Shown: in pieces, positions 1 to 9,000 of the stretch
Layout of the letters: every line of letters starts with the position of its first letter
How positions within the stretch are numbered: position 1 is the stretch's first letter
Source: an uncultured Clostridia bacterium
GTDB lineage: Bacteria > Bacillota > Clostridia > Christensenellales > Aristaeellaceae
NCBI GenBank assembly: GCA_934663595.1
Contig: CAKUKM010000005.1
Span: forward strand, 1-64,000
Direction: 5' to 3'
DNA length: 64,000 nt
Program-made: the position numbers and the translations under genes
The notes under the pieces: generated by a model
What the model was told of the DNA's origin: nothing
The model's input: only the letters and a program-made list of their open reading frames with translations
The model's database searches: none

Positions 1-2419
1 CCAGATCGTCATAATCCGGATCGTCCAGGGGCTCATCCGAAGATTCATCCTCTAGATCATCGCAATCAGGATCGTCTTCAAACTCATCCGGGAGGGTATC
101 CTCCAGATCATTGCAATCGGGAGCACCCGCATGCTCGTCAATAGTTTCTTGTGCAGCCTGTTCTTCTGCTTCTTGCTCAGCCGTTTCCTGCTCAACCTGC
201 TCTTCTACATCCTGCTCAGCCTGTTCTTCTATCTCTTGCTCGGCTGTTTCTTGTTCAGCTTGTTCTTCTATTTCCTGCTCAGCCGTCTCTTGCTCAGCTT
301 GTTCTTCTATTTCCTGCTCGGCTGCCTCCTGTTCAGCCGCTTCTTGCTCAGCTTGTTCTTCTATTTCCTGCTCGGCTGCTTCCTGCTCAGCCTGTTCTTC
401 CATCTCCTGCTCGGCTGTTTCTTGTTCAGCTTGTTCTTCTTCCTGCTCGGCTGCTTCCCGCTCAGCCTGTTCTTCCATCTCCTGCTCGGCTGTTTCTTGT
501 TCAGCCTGTTCTTCCATTTCCTGCTCGGCTGCTTCCTGCTCGGTCTGCTCTTCTACCCCTTGCTCGGCTGCTTCTTGTTCAGCCTGTTCTTCCGCTCCCC
601 ATTCCGCCTGCTCTTCCACTTCTTCCGACTCGAGTTCTTCATCGAAATCGGAATTGTTTAAATCAGCGTCGGCATCATCGAACTTTTCATCAATCTGCGA
701 CTCACCTTCAGGTAAAACATCTCCATCACATTCCTCGTCCGGCAGATCGTCGTCTGCATCGACTCTTTCGTCCGCCGATGGATCGTCATTTTCACCATTA
801 TCGCTCAAATCAAGCGACGCGTCCTCTGCATCAGCGCTCTCATCTATCTCAGCTTCTGCAGCATCCAAGCCGGCCTCTACCGTTCCCAGCGATTCCTGCG
901 CCGTCCCGTCAACTGCAACCTCTTCTGCATCAGACTCCACTTGGGCGTCCGAAATCCATGCACCCTCTTCATCATAATGACCGTGTTCACGCTTGAGGGA
1001 ATCCACATCCTCTGGGGACATCGCGTCATAATCTTTCTCTTCCAATATCTGATCTTCATCATCGCGAAGAACTTCATTGACAATGCGCTGCGTCTCTTTG
1101 ACTTCCGCCACTCCGCCCAAATGGCCAAAATCGGCGTTGATTGCTTCGGGAATCATCTGCATGGTTTCCCTGTCGTTGCATTCATGCCACGTCAAGCCAT
1201 TCTCCTGGCGGTACTGGGCCACGTCTTCAGCCGTCCACTCTCTATCTTCTCTGCCATCCGCCGTCCACTGTTCAGCGGTAAGAATGTCCGCCTGTTCAAA
1301 ATTGCCGGGCTTGTCATACTTCATATGCAGGTCGGACATAGAGCTTTTGTCTGCGCGATGAGACCTGGAAACCAGCTCATCGTCTTCAAAATGGGCATAA
1401 ATCGTATTCTTTCCATCCCGGCCTTCATCCAGCCCCCTGCTATGGCGCGCGTCCGTCATATAGCCAAGCTTGACAGTTGATTCGGAAAACGGTGAAAAGT
1501 CCGGAACGCCATTCTGATATTGGACGCCGGCAATGCCGCGCTCCTGCAGTATCTGTTTTGCAGCGTCGCTTTGAGGTGCGCAAACCGCCTCGCCGCGCTC
1601 TCCCGCCCATCTGTTTGATTCGAGGGAAGGCGTCTGCCGAATGCGATCTGCATAGGAACTCTGGAACCCGTTGCTACGAGAAGCCGATTGCGCAGAATCA
1701 TTCTGCGACGTTTCTGCATGCGTTTCATTCTGAGGAATTGAGGCCGCCGCAAGTTCTGCGGACTCGTTCGCAAAAAAAGATGATTCGATATGCGCAGCAT
1801 CCGGAGTTGCCGAATAGTCTCTCGGCTCGTATTGAGCGTTTACGACGATTTCATCAGGCGTAAACGTATCTATTTCTTCATGCGAAAACGGATCCAGTGC
1901 AGTTACGCCTGTAATATTCGGGTTCCTTTTAATTCTTGAAAGCTCTGCCCGATGCCATGTCGATTCATAGGAATGAATATTCTCATCAGCGTCCTCTCGG
2001 AGATCATTTTCATCATTCCCAAACACAACGCGCACCTGTCCTGATGCGCCTTGAGCAAATGCGTCCGATATTTCATCCCAGTATTCTCTCGTGTCTCCCC
2101 ATTTAGAGGGACTTCCATCCGAATTGGGCGATCCATCGGAATAAACAAACTGCCCTCTTTCTTCGTCATAGGGAAAACCGGCCTCAATTAGTGCATCGCG
2201 ATTTTCCTCCATCAACATTTCCAGAGTTTTTCCGTCATGAGCGCGCGCAAAAGCCTTGGCCGTCTCTTCTCCGCCCATATCCGCCATCATTGCTCTGTAT
2301 TCTTCTTCCGGCATATTCTGCGGTTTTGCAAAGCTCGTCGTTCCGGACCAGAATATCGCTTCGCCGGGCTTCGTACGCATCAGAGCGCGCACTTTATCTA
2401 CATTAAATCCACCAGCCAT
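1..2419 (-). CDS. Toxin-like acidic protein with HNH/Endo VII (WHH-type) motif, 3' end beyond window
   Basis: The reading frame is open from an ATG at 2419 to the window edge (806 visible residues, no stop); GGAAGG lies 7 bases before the ATG. Residues 409-437 contain TWHE, MQMIP and FGHLGG, the fingerprint of HNH/Endo VII nuclease toxins of the WHH group (W411, H412, H433; E413 replaces the second His). The N-terminus has IFWSG (22-26), W114..S..FA, VRVVFG (129-134) and ES.WHRAEL..I..NPNITGV (152-172), which loosely recalls ADP-ribosyl cyclase/NAD glycohydrolase folds; that link is an inference. From about residue 500 the chain is extremely Asp/Glu rich, with a 13-residue EQAEQE-type repeat at about 610-760. 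No signal peptide is seen. It lies downstream of a terminator that ends the neighbouring operon, so it should have its own promoter, which I could not place. It could be a polymorphic-toxin effector or a phage-derived protein. The frame is certain; the function is moderate at best. Confidence 0.8.
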   Translation of the reverse strand, partial: MAGGFNVDKVRALMRTKPGEAIFWSGTTSFAKPQNMPEEEYRAMMADMGGEETAKAFARAHDGKTLEMLMEENRDALIEAGFPYDEERGQFVYSDGSPNSDGSPSKWGDTREYWDEISDAFAQGASGQVRVVFGNDENDLREDADENIHSYESTWHRAELSRIKRNPNITGVTALDPFSHEEIDTFTPDEIVVNAQYEPRDYSATPDAAHIESSFFANESAELAAASIPQNETHAETSQNDSAQSASRSNGFQSSYADRIRQTPSLESNRWAGERGEAVCAPQSDAAKQILQERGIAGVQYQNGVPDFSPFSESTVKLGYMTDARHSRGLDEGRDGKNTIYAHFEDDELVSRSHRADKSSMSDLHMKYDKPGNFEQADILTAEQWTADGREDREWTAEDVAQYRQENGLTWHECNDRETMQMIPEAINADFGHLGGVAEVKETQRIVNEVLRDDEDQILEEKDYDAMSPEDVDSLKREHGHYDEEGAWISDAQVESDAEEVAVDGTAQESLGTVEAGLDAAEAEIDESADAEDASLDLSDNGENDDPSADERVDADDDLPDEECDGDVLPEGESQIDEKFDDADADLNNSDFDEELESEEVEEQAEWGAEEQAEQEAAEQGVEEQTEQEAAEQEMEEQAEQETAEQEMEEQAEREAAEQEEEQAEQETAEQEMEEQAEQEAAEQEIEEQAEQEAAEQEAAEQEIEEQAEQETAEQEIEEQAEQETAEQEIEEQAEQDVEEQVEQETAEQEAEEQAAQETIDEHAGAPDCNDLEDTLPDEFEDDPDCDDLEDESSDEPLDDPDYDDL
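148..600. repeat. 39-nt tandem repeat encoding Glu-rich 13-mers
   Basis: About a dozen imperfect copies of a 39-base unit lie inside the acidic gene and encode variants of EEQAEQEAAEQE on the minus strand. Because the unit length is a multiple of three and poor in stops, several plus-strand frames are also open here; their Cys/Ser- or Leu-rich translations look like artefacts. Confidence 0.85.
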
Positions 2420-2612
2420 ATCTTTTCCTTCCACAAATAATCGGTTATGCCGTTTCCAGCAGTTCTTTACGCTCTCAAATTCTTGCAGCTCAGAGCCGCA
2501 CCCAAAGTTGATGTCCGCCGCATGCCTAATCAGTCAATATTCCAGCCTATCTCTTATTGATTTGGAAAGGAGCGAAACCTCCGCCACTGGACGAGGTGCA
2601 GCCGCATCCTGC

Positions 2613-2643
2613 AAAAAACGCCGTGCAAGCGCGGCTGCACGGC
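2613..2643 (-). terminator. Rho-independent terminator after the SPFH/PPC operon
   Basis: GCCGTGCA (2620-2627) pairs perfectly with TGCACGGC (2636-2643). On the minus strand the stem is followed by a G and a run of six T. It lies 15 bases past the stop of the four-helix membrane protein gene and separates that operon from the acidic toxin-like gene. Confidence 0.8.
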
Positions 2644-2657
2644 TGAATTCTCTTTGC

Positions 2658-3344
2658 TTATCGCTTCAAGATCGCCGCCGTCCGGTCACGTTCTTTCAGC
2701 AATCGACGAAGTATTTCTATCCTGGCAAGAGGATCTGCAGTTTCATCCATCAACTCATCCTGCAAGATAGCGACGTTTTGCGCAATTCGCCCATCCACGT
2801 CCGCAAGCCCCGGAAGCGAAACAACGTCGCTATAGTGAATGGTCTCCGCTAAGTCCTTTAGCGCCCTCTTGACGTCGGGATTGGTCGTTTCTTCCATCAT
2901 ACTCTGCACGTCGTTTTCCAGCAGGCGCATTTTCTGTACAGTTTTCTGATCATTATGCTCCTGCGCGGCGTTGCTGCTTTGCGCGGCATACATCAGGAAC
3001 GCAATAACCAGATATGCAGCCAGCAAAATGATCTCGCAGACAATCACCGGCGTAAGAGGTACTTCCTTAAAGCACATGCAGACGATGCCACCGAAAATCA
3101 CCTGCAACCCAAAGTATATCGCAGTGATAATACCCAGTGCAGAATCCATGGCTATTCCCGCTCCACTGCGGGAAGAGGCGATTGCCTGCATGCCAAACAG
3201 AAGGAAGGCAACCATCGTAGCGCCATACAGTACCCACGAAGCAATATCGAATCCAGGCTTAACAAGAAAGAGAATCGCACTGTAGACGGCGGCAATCAGG
3301 AACGACGCGGCGCCTACCCAAAATCCGGCATGGCTTTTTTTCAT
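2658..3344 (-). CDS. Four-helix membrane protein with cytoplasmic helical tail
   Basis: 228 residues. Four hydrophobic segments are visible at about 8-28, 36-56, 67-90 and 98-120, with no cleavable signal peptide. They are followed by a charged, helical region of about 105 residues (LENDVQSMMEE, then several Leu/Glu/Arg-rich helices) that should lie in the cytoplasm. GGGAGG 9 bases upstream supports the start at 3344. It follows the SPFH-domain gene after 19 bases and is probably co-transcribed with it, so it may be a membrane partner of the SPFH protein. I do not recognise a named family; the tail could mediate oligomerisation. Confidence 0.75.
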   Translation of the reverse strand: MKKSHAGFWVGAASFLIAAVYSAILFLVKPGFDIASWVLYGATMVAFLLFGMQAIASSRSGAGIAMDSALGIITAIYFGLQVIFGGIVCMCFKEVPLTPVIVCEIILLAAYLVIAFLMYAAQSSNAAQEHNDQKTVQKMRLLENDVQSMMEETTNPDVKRALKDLAETIHYSDVVSLPGLADVDGRIAQNVAILQDELMDETADPLARIEILRRLLKERDRTAAILKR

Positions 3345-3363
3345 TGCATTTATCCTCCCTGTT

Positions 3364-4536
3364 TTAGATTTCGCTCATCAGCTGAGTCAGTTTGGCCTGA
3401 TACTGTTCCTGGGTAATCATTCCATTGTCCAGAAGGAACTTAATCTTTTTGGCTCTTTGTTCAAACGTTTCCTGCGGTTGAACAGGCTGAGCATCCGCTT
3501 CCTCCATCATCCCCATGCCCGGCATTCCGCCGCCCGGCATAGTTCCGCTATAATCCTGCGCAGGCTGCTGTTCTACCTGCTGGCCAAGAAGCATGCGCGC
3601 CATTTCGGCCGTACCGGCTGCGGAAGGCTGCACGATGTTGCCGCCGATCATGCCCGGAAATGCCGCGCCGCCGGCCGCACCCATGACAGGCCCGGGGTTT
3701 CCGGCAAGGGTTTCCATCGCTTGGCCGACCATTTTCTGCTGCTCGCTGATTCCCAGTTCGCGGTTTTCATATGCCTGCGCCTGCGCGAATTTCCTTTTGT
3801 CTTCCACGCCGACATCCGTTTCCATGCGGTGTTCCTGCAGATCGCGAGCCTTTCGCTTGATTGCATCAAGTTCCGGCGCATTGATCGCAGTAATAGTAAA
3901 ATGATTCACCGCCATGCCATAGGGCTCAAAGATGGGCTTGATGCGTTCCATGGCATAATTCGACATATCGGCAAGATATGCGTCAATGCCGATAGGCGAA
4001 AGCCCGTGCGACATCATCGTGCCTGAAATCACCCCGCGCACCTGTGTGGCCATCAGGTTGCTGAAAAACTGCGTAACCTCCTGCTGGCTGTAGCCCTGCG
4101 CCTGGCCGACGAGCTTTTCCAGCAGCATTTGCCCATTTTCCACGCGAAGCGACAAGTCGCCATAGCTTCTGATATCGATCGGCACTTTGTAAACCGGATC
4201 AACAACGGAAATCGGCGTATCCGTTCCCCATTCAATGCCCATGGATACGACCTTGTTGATAAAGTAGACCACGCAGGAAAACGGCGAAACCCCGCCCGTG
4301 GCAAGGCCGACAAGCGCTCGGATGAACGGATAATTCTTCGTACTGAGCGTATACGTGCCCGGAATGAACCGTCCAAGCACCTGCCCGCCCTTAACAAAGA
4401 TCGCTTCCTGCGCCGGGCCAACGATCAGCTGCGTGTTGGTATTGAAATCCTCATTGGGATATTTCCATACGAGAATATCATTAGGGCCGTCGTACTTGAT
4501 AACCTCGATAATTGAATGCTTTTTCCAGAATGCCAT
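3364..4536 (-). CDS. SPFH-domain protein with C-terminal SHOCT motif (YdjI-like)
   Basis: 390 residues from an ATG at 4536, chosen because AGAAGGGGG lies upstream; an in-frame TTG six bases earlier is less likely. The N-terminal half looks like the SPFH/band-7 core of the YdjI type (sometimes annotated as 'virion core protein'): FWKKHSIIEVIKYDGPNDIL, then a beta-rich stretch and an alpha-helical part through ALDAIKRKARDL-like residues. A Gly/Met/Gln-rich linker (about 275-350) leads to a SHOCT-type tail with KIKFLLDNGMITQEQYQAK near 357-375. In Bacillus, YdjI belongs to a membrane-stress protein group; a scaffold or membrane-domain role is known for the fold but is inferred here. Its neighbours are membrane and exported proteins, which suits an envelope stress or remodelling role. 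Confidence 0.88.
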   Translation of the reverse strand: MAFWKKHSIIEVIKYDGPNDILVWKYPNEDFNTNTQLIVGPAQEAIFVKGGQVLGRFIPGTYTLSTKNYPFIRALVGLATGGVSPFSCVVYFINKVVSMGIEWGTDTPISVVDPVYKVPIDIRSYGDLSLRVENGQMLLEKLVGQAQGYSQQEVTQFFSNLMATQVRGVISGTMMSHGLSPIGIDAYLADMSNYAMERIKPIFEPYGMAVNHFTITAINAPELDAIKRKARDLQEHRMETDVGVEDKRKFAQAQAYENRELGISEQQKMVGQAMETLAGNPGPVMGAAGGAAFPGMIGGNIVQPSAAGTAEMARMLLGQQVEQQPAQDYSGTMPGGGMPGMGMMEEADAQPVQPQETFEQRAKKIKFLLDNGMITQEQYQAKLTQLMSEI

Positions 4537-4651
4537 ATGCAATCCCCCTTCTGTAACATCAATATCCAGACGTCAAGCCGCATCTTCGTGGATTGACGTC
4601 CGGATACCCGTCGGCGGCCGGACGGAATTCCAACCGCCGACGGATCGTGGA

Positions 4652-5347
4652 TTACTTGCGGATATTGTAGGTCAGCTCGCTGTCGCCAAGTTCAATAACC
4701 ATCTGGAGAGATTCCGAGCCATTGATTACAGCCATAGGTAGTGTGCAACCAAACACGTAGTGACCAGTATACATTGTTGCGATTTCAAGTTCGTCTTGCG
4801 GAGTGAAGACAGCAGGACCTGTTTCTGTCCAATCGTATTTGACGGTTCTATCATTCACATCATAATCATATTGGCGAACCCATCCACCAAATTCATATTG
4901 GTCGTTATCATAATAAACTGTAACCTTTGCATCTTTCATGAAAGTTGCAGCCTCTTTGCTCAGATTAGTAATATCAACCTTCAGCTGAGCAAAATCTGCA
5001 CTACCACCGCTGTTTTGATAAGTCATGTTGGTGTAAATGTAACCCGGCTTATAGCCTGTGAATACTAATGCTGGATCATTGTCATCTTTGTATTCAATCG
5101 CATTGTCTCCACGCATGCCAGCCTTGTATTGAGCAAAGAAATCGACGTACTCAAAACTAACGGGTGCAACCGTTGCGTATCCCGCAATTTTATAGGTCGA
5201 ACCAACCTTGATGTCATCCAGACTAACTGACTCTGCCGTTCCAGAATCTTCTCCAATAACTTGTACTCCAAGATCACCTTCAGCCAAAGCACATCCGACG
5301 TTCAACATAAGAATTATCGCAAAAAGTAGTGTGACGATTCTTCTCAT
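4652..5347 (-). CDS. Exported protein, tandem paralog A
   Basis: 231 residues with an N-terminal signal peptide (MRRIVTLLFAIILMLN, cleavage probably after ALA near 21). The start at 5347 is preceded by GGAGGTGAAGAAA, so the longer frame beginning at 5383 is rejected. The mature part is acidic and rich in Tyr and Asp and has no recognisable domain. It shares GVQVIG, VSLDDIK, GYAT..P..F, MY.GHYVFGCTLP.AV.N and a terminal ELTYNIRK with the gene just upstream, so the two are tandem duplicates. Probably a secreted or surface-associated beta-rich domain; function unknown. It is the third gene of a putative operon headed by a protein with extracellular PPC domains. Confidence 0.8.
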   Translation of the reverse strand: MRRIVTLLFAIILMLNVGCALAEGDLGVQVIGEDSGTAESVSLDDIKVGSTYKIAGYATVAPVSFEYVDFFAQYKAGMRGDNAIEYKDDNDPALVFTGYKPGYIYTNMTYQNSGGSADFAQLKVDITNLSKEAATFMKDAKVTVYYDNDQYEFGGWVRQYDYDVNDRTVKYDWTETGPAVFTPQDELEIATMYTGHYVFGCTLPMAVINGSESLQMVIELGDSELTYNIRK

Positions 5348-5379
5348 TTTCTTCACCTCCAGATTTTCAAGTTGTTTCG

Positions 5380-6027
5380 TCATTTGCGGATATTGTAGGT
5401 CAGTTCGTTACCATCGATGGTAATAACCAAGCGAAGGGGCTTCTTGCTGTTTACAACAGCATTCGGCAGCGTACAACCGAAAATATAGTGTCCCTGATAC
5501 ATAGGGTCAATGGCAAACTGATCCGCGGCGTTGATCGCCCAGTTGATATTCTGATGCTCTTTATCCGCATCCAACTCATAGCACCAATCATTTGTTAGGT
5601 TATCATAGTTTCTCTGATAATACCACCCGGCATATTCGAATGAATCATCGTAAACGACCTTTACTTCGCAGTTTGCCAAGTAGTCTTGCGGGTTTGCCGT
5701 AATATTCAGCATATCCATAAACAGAATTGCATACTCTGCCTCTGTTCCAGACCAATAGTAATCATAATATCTAGCACCAGGAGCGCCTGGACGATTTTTC
5801 CCTGCCTCATATGCCCCCAGTCCATCCTGGAAAGCAAATGTAGTGGGCGTTATGGTCGCGTAGCCTTCAATCTCAATCTCCACGTTCAGCTTGATATCAT
5901 CCAGCGATACCGGCTCGGTTTCCGCCTCCGGCCCGCCAATTACCTGAACGCCCATGCCGTCCGCCAGCGCGGCAGAAGCCGTCAGCAGCATCATAAGAAC
6001 GAGCAACATCGAAAGAATCTTCTTCAT
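5380..6027 (-). CDS. Exported protein, tandem paralog B
   Basis: 215 residues; signal peptide at 1-22 (MKKILSMLLVLMMLLTASA, then LADG) and GGAGG 8 bases before the ATG at 6027. The mature sequence repeats the landmarks of the next gene (GVQVIGG, PVSLDDIK, GYATITPTTFAF, MYQGHYIFGCTLPNAVVN, ELTYNIRK) but differs in the middle third, consistent with an old duplication and divergence. Gaps are 19 bases to the upstream PPC protein and 32 bases to the paralog, which suggests one transcript. No enzyme motif, lipobox or membrane anchor beyond the signal was seen. Confidence 0.82.
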   Translation of the reverse strand: MKKILSMLLVLMMLLTASAALADGMGVQVIGGPEAETEPVSLDDIKLNVEIEIEGYATITPTTFAFQDGLGAYEAGKNRPGAPGARYYDYYWSGTEAEYAILFMDMLNITANPQDYLANCEVKVVYDDSFEYAGWYYQRNYDNLTNDWCYELDADKEHQNINWAINAADQFAIDPMYQGHYIFGCTLPNAVVNSKKPLRLVITIDGNELTYNIRK

Positions 6028-6046
6028 GAGTCAAACCTCCATTCAA

Positions 6047-9000
6047 TTATTCCAAAGTGAGGGTATAAACCGTGCCCAGCCAGGTCGACGGCTTTACCTT
6101 GATGTAGTACTCCCCGGCAGGGAACTGAAGCGGCTGCTCCATTCCGCCGCTATCGCCCTTGATATTGGCGGTCCATTGCGTTTTTCCGTTCTGTTCAACA
6201 GTCAACACAAAGGCCGTATTCTTGCTGGTGCTCTGTGCGAAGGAGAAGCTGAGCATAACCGTCGTCTGCTCCGCAAAGGTCACCTTGTAGTAGTCGACGT
6301 CTGCATCCGTAGTGAGAACGCCGGTGCGCGCCTGCCCAACAGACAATGCCGTCGCCAGCGCCGCTGAATCGTTCGGCTCCTTCTCCGCGTGATCTACCGC
6401 CATACTGACCAGGTGCAGCGTGTAGTCCTGGCGAACGAACCTCGGATTCTCGATCTTCACGGTGTACGTGCCCGCCGTGAGCGCAATGGGAGCAATGACC
6501 TTGGTGGATTCCTTACCGCCGATATTTGCCTTGAGCAATTCGCGACGGCCGGCGTCCATAATGGTCAGCACGTAGGTCTTGGAGGCGCTGTCTGTCGGCG
6601 CAAATGTAAATCGCGGCTGAATGACAGCATCTCCATCCAGGGTAAAGGTAAAACAGTCAACATCACCCTCCTGTCCTATGGATGCATGGACGTCTTCATT
6701 CACCGGAACGGCGTTCGCGGTTTCCGGCGTATTGTTCGGCTCGGATTCCATATTGCCGTTCTGGTCAACGTTGACAGTGAGCATATACTCATCACTGGTG
6801 TAGGAGCTTCCCTTGGCCACCTGCACCAGATAAGTACCCGGAGAAAGATAGAGATTGCCCGTTTCAGAAAGCTGCGCGTTTCCAGGCACGCTGACGGTGG
6901 ACAGTTTGCCGCCGTCCGCTCCGTTAATCACGGCAAACGTATACGCCGTATTCCTGTTTCCATTGCCCGGAATGCCCAGCGTCACATTTACGGCGCTTGT
7001 CGCGTCCAGCGCAAAGGAGAAGTAGTCTACGTCCTTTGCGCTCGACAGCATTCCCGCATAGCCGGTATTGAGTTCAACCGCCGTCGCTCTTGCGGGAGTA
7101 TCGTTGTTCTCCAGCTCAACATGTGGCTCAGCGTTATAGCTGATCGTCATGTGATATTGCTCCGCATCGGAGATATTCGCTTCCACCGTCACATAATAAA
7201 CGCCTGCAGATACGAATATATCCTTACTCTGCTGCCTGTTGGAGCTGGGCTGCAGCTGGAAGCTGAATACGGTGTCTCCCGTCAGAGAACCGCGATACAT
7301 CGTCACCGTATGGGAGGTGCGGGAAACAGCCTTACTTCCGGACTGCCATACCAGCAGCATTCTGCCAGCGGAAGGAACGAGCAGCCGGTATGTGCTTCTG
7401 CCGCCCTTTGTTGAAATCGTATCGACAGTTTCCGCGTTCAGGCTGATTAGCGGCATCGAATAATCAATGTCGCTTGCAAGCATGCCGGCGCCGTAAGTAT
7501 CCGCAGCGCCCGTCACCTTCCATCCATCGATGTACTCGGTGGAAATCCAGGTGCGCACGCTCTGCGTTCCGGAGGAATAGGTTACTTCAAACAGCTCGCT
7601 CTCGTCCTGCGTTTGATAAGCCGTTGCGCTCACCGTTCCGGGAATATCGGGATTCGCCAGCAGCGCAAGGTTTTCCGCACTGAATATTCCACTGCTCGCG
7701 GATTCCTCCGTTAGCAGCTCCGCTTCCTCCGGAATTTCATATGCCCTCGCTTCAAAATAGCGCTGTACGGCTTCCAATGCATTTTCCGGCTGAGGATAAT
7801 CGTTCTGCTGCCAGTCAACGCCCGTCCGCACAGGGCGATTCGCTGTTCCAACAGCCTCGTAGGTGTAGTCATTGTACCGAACGATTGAACCTTCCAACAG
7901 GCGAGAGAACGACACGGTGCTTCCTTCCGCCGCATAACGGCTGATTCCCTGTTCTCTAAAGAGAGAGCTAAGCTCTCGACTCGTTCCAGTAACCGCCAGC
8001 ATTTCATCCTTCGCAGAGGAAAGGATCAGAATCAGGGGCGCAGATTCATCGACGATATCGTAAGAAGAGCCCGGCAGTTTGGTCTCAATGGAGGCCACCG
8101 CCATCCATTTTTCATTCATTGCATACAGGGAAAGTTTTCCTGAAGCATCGAGCGTGAGCAATTCTTTGTATCCATCCCTGTCCCAATCAACGAAAGTATA
8201 TTGGGAAATATTGCCCGCAGAGGCAACCGCCGCTTCCTCGTAGATCGCCTCGCGATTTATTCCTGTAAGATCGATATTCTGGTCATCTGCGAGATGAATG
8301 AGCGCAGGAACGTCGGCAGACGCAATGCCACGCGACTTCCATTCGTCAATTGCCGATCGAACTTCATCGGCTAATCTGGAACGGATATCCTGTTCTTTTG
8401 CCGGATCAGAGCCCAGCAGTTCGATTTCCATCAATCGCAACTGTGCAAGCGTTAAACCGGGTTCAAAACGAGATTCGGCATCTGCAACTGCGTCTGTCAC
8501 ATCCGCTCCCATTTCGGCAGCAGTGCGAAGCTCAGCGATGCATCCATCCTCCTTCTGCGCGGCGAGTTCAGTCGCTCGAGCGATATGAAGCTGGGCCGCG
8601 TCGCTCTGCCAGCGCTCCTTGGCGGAGAAGCGCGCGAGCTCAGCCTTGGAATTTGCAGCAAATTCATCCCACATCGCGATCGCCGTTGCCGCATCATGGC
8701 CGTTTTTGCAATTGCGCAAATTGATTTCATAAAAGAAGGCGAATGCATCTGTCGTTCCATCCGTCTCCATTGCGTTGCGAGCGTCGTCGATGGCCGCATT
8801 CATATCGCCCGCATTTTCATAGCTCGCCGAACGCTGTTGATAAGCCAGAACCAGCGCGGCGCGGGTTTCATCGTTGGGAAGGAGGCGATAAGCTTCCGAG
8901 AAACATGCGACAGAAGCGGCAATATCGATATCCTTATACTCATTGCCGAACGCCATTGCACATGCGGAAGCCGTATCATTATCGACCGCCATCCGGGCAT

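Noticed and set aside
111..996. Plus-strand ORFs rich in Cys/Ser, Leu/Phe or Pro/Leu opposite the acidic gene
   Set aside because: They mirror the 39-base repeat of the minus-strand frame, lack ribosome sites and have low-complexity, improbable compositions.
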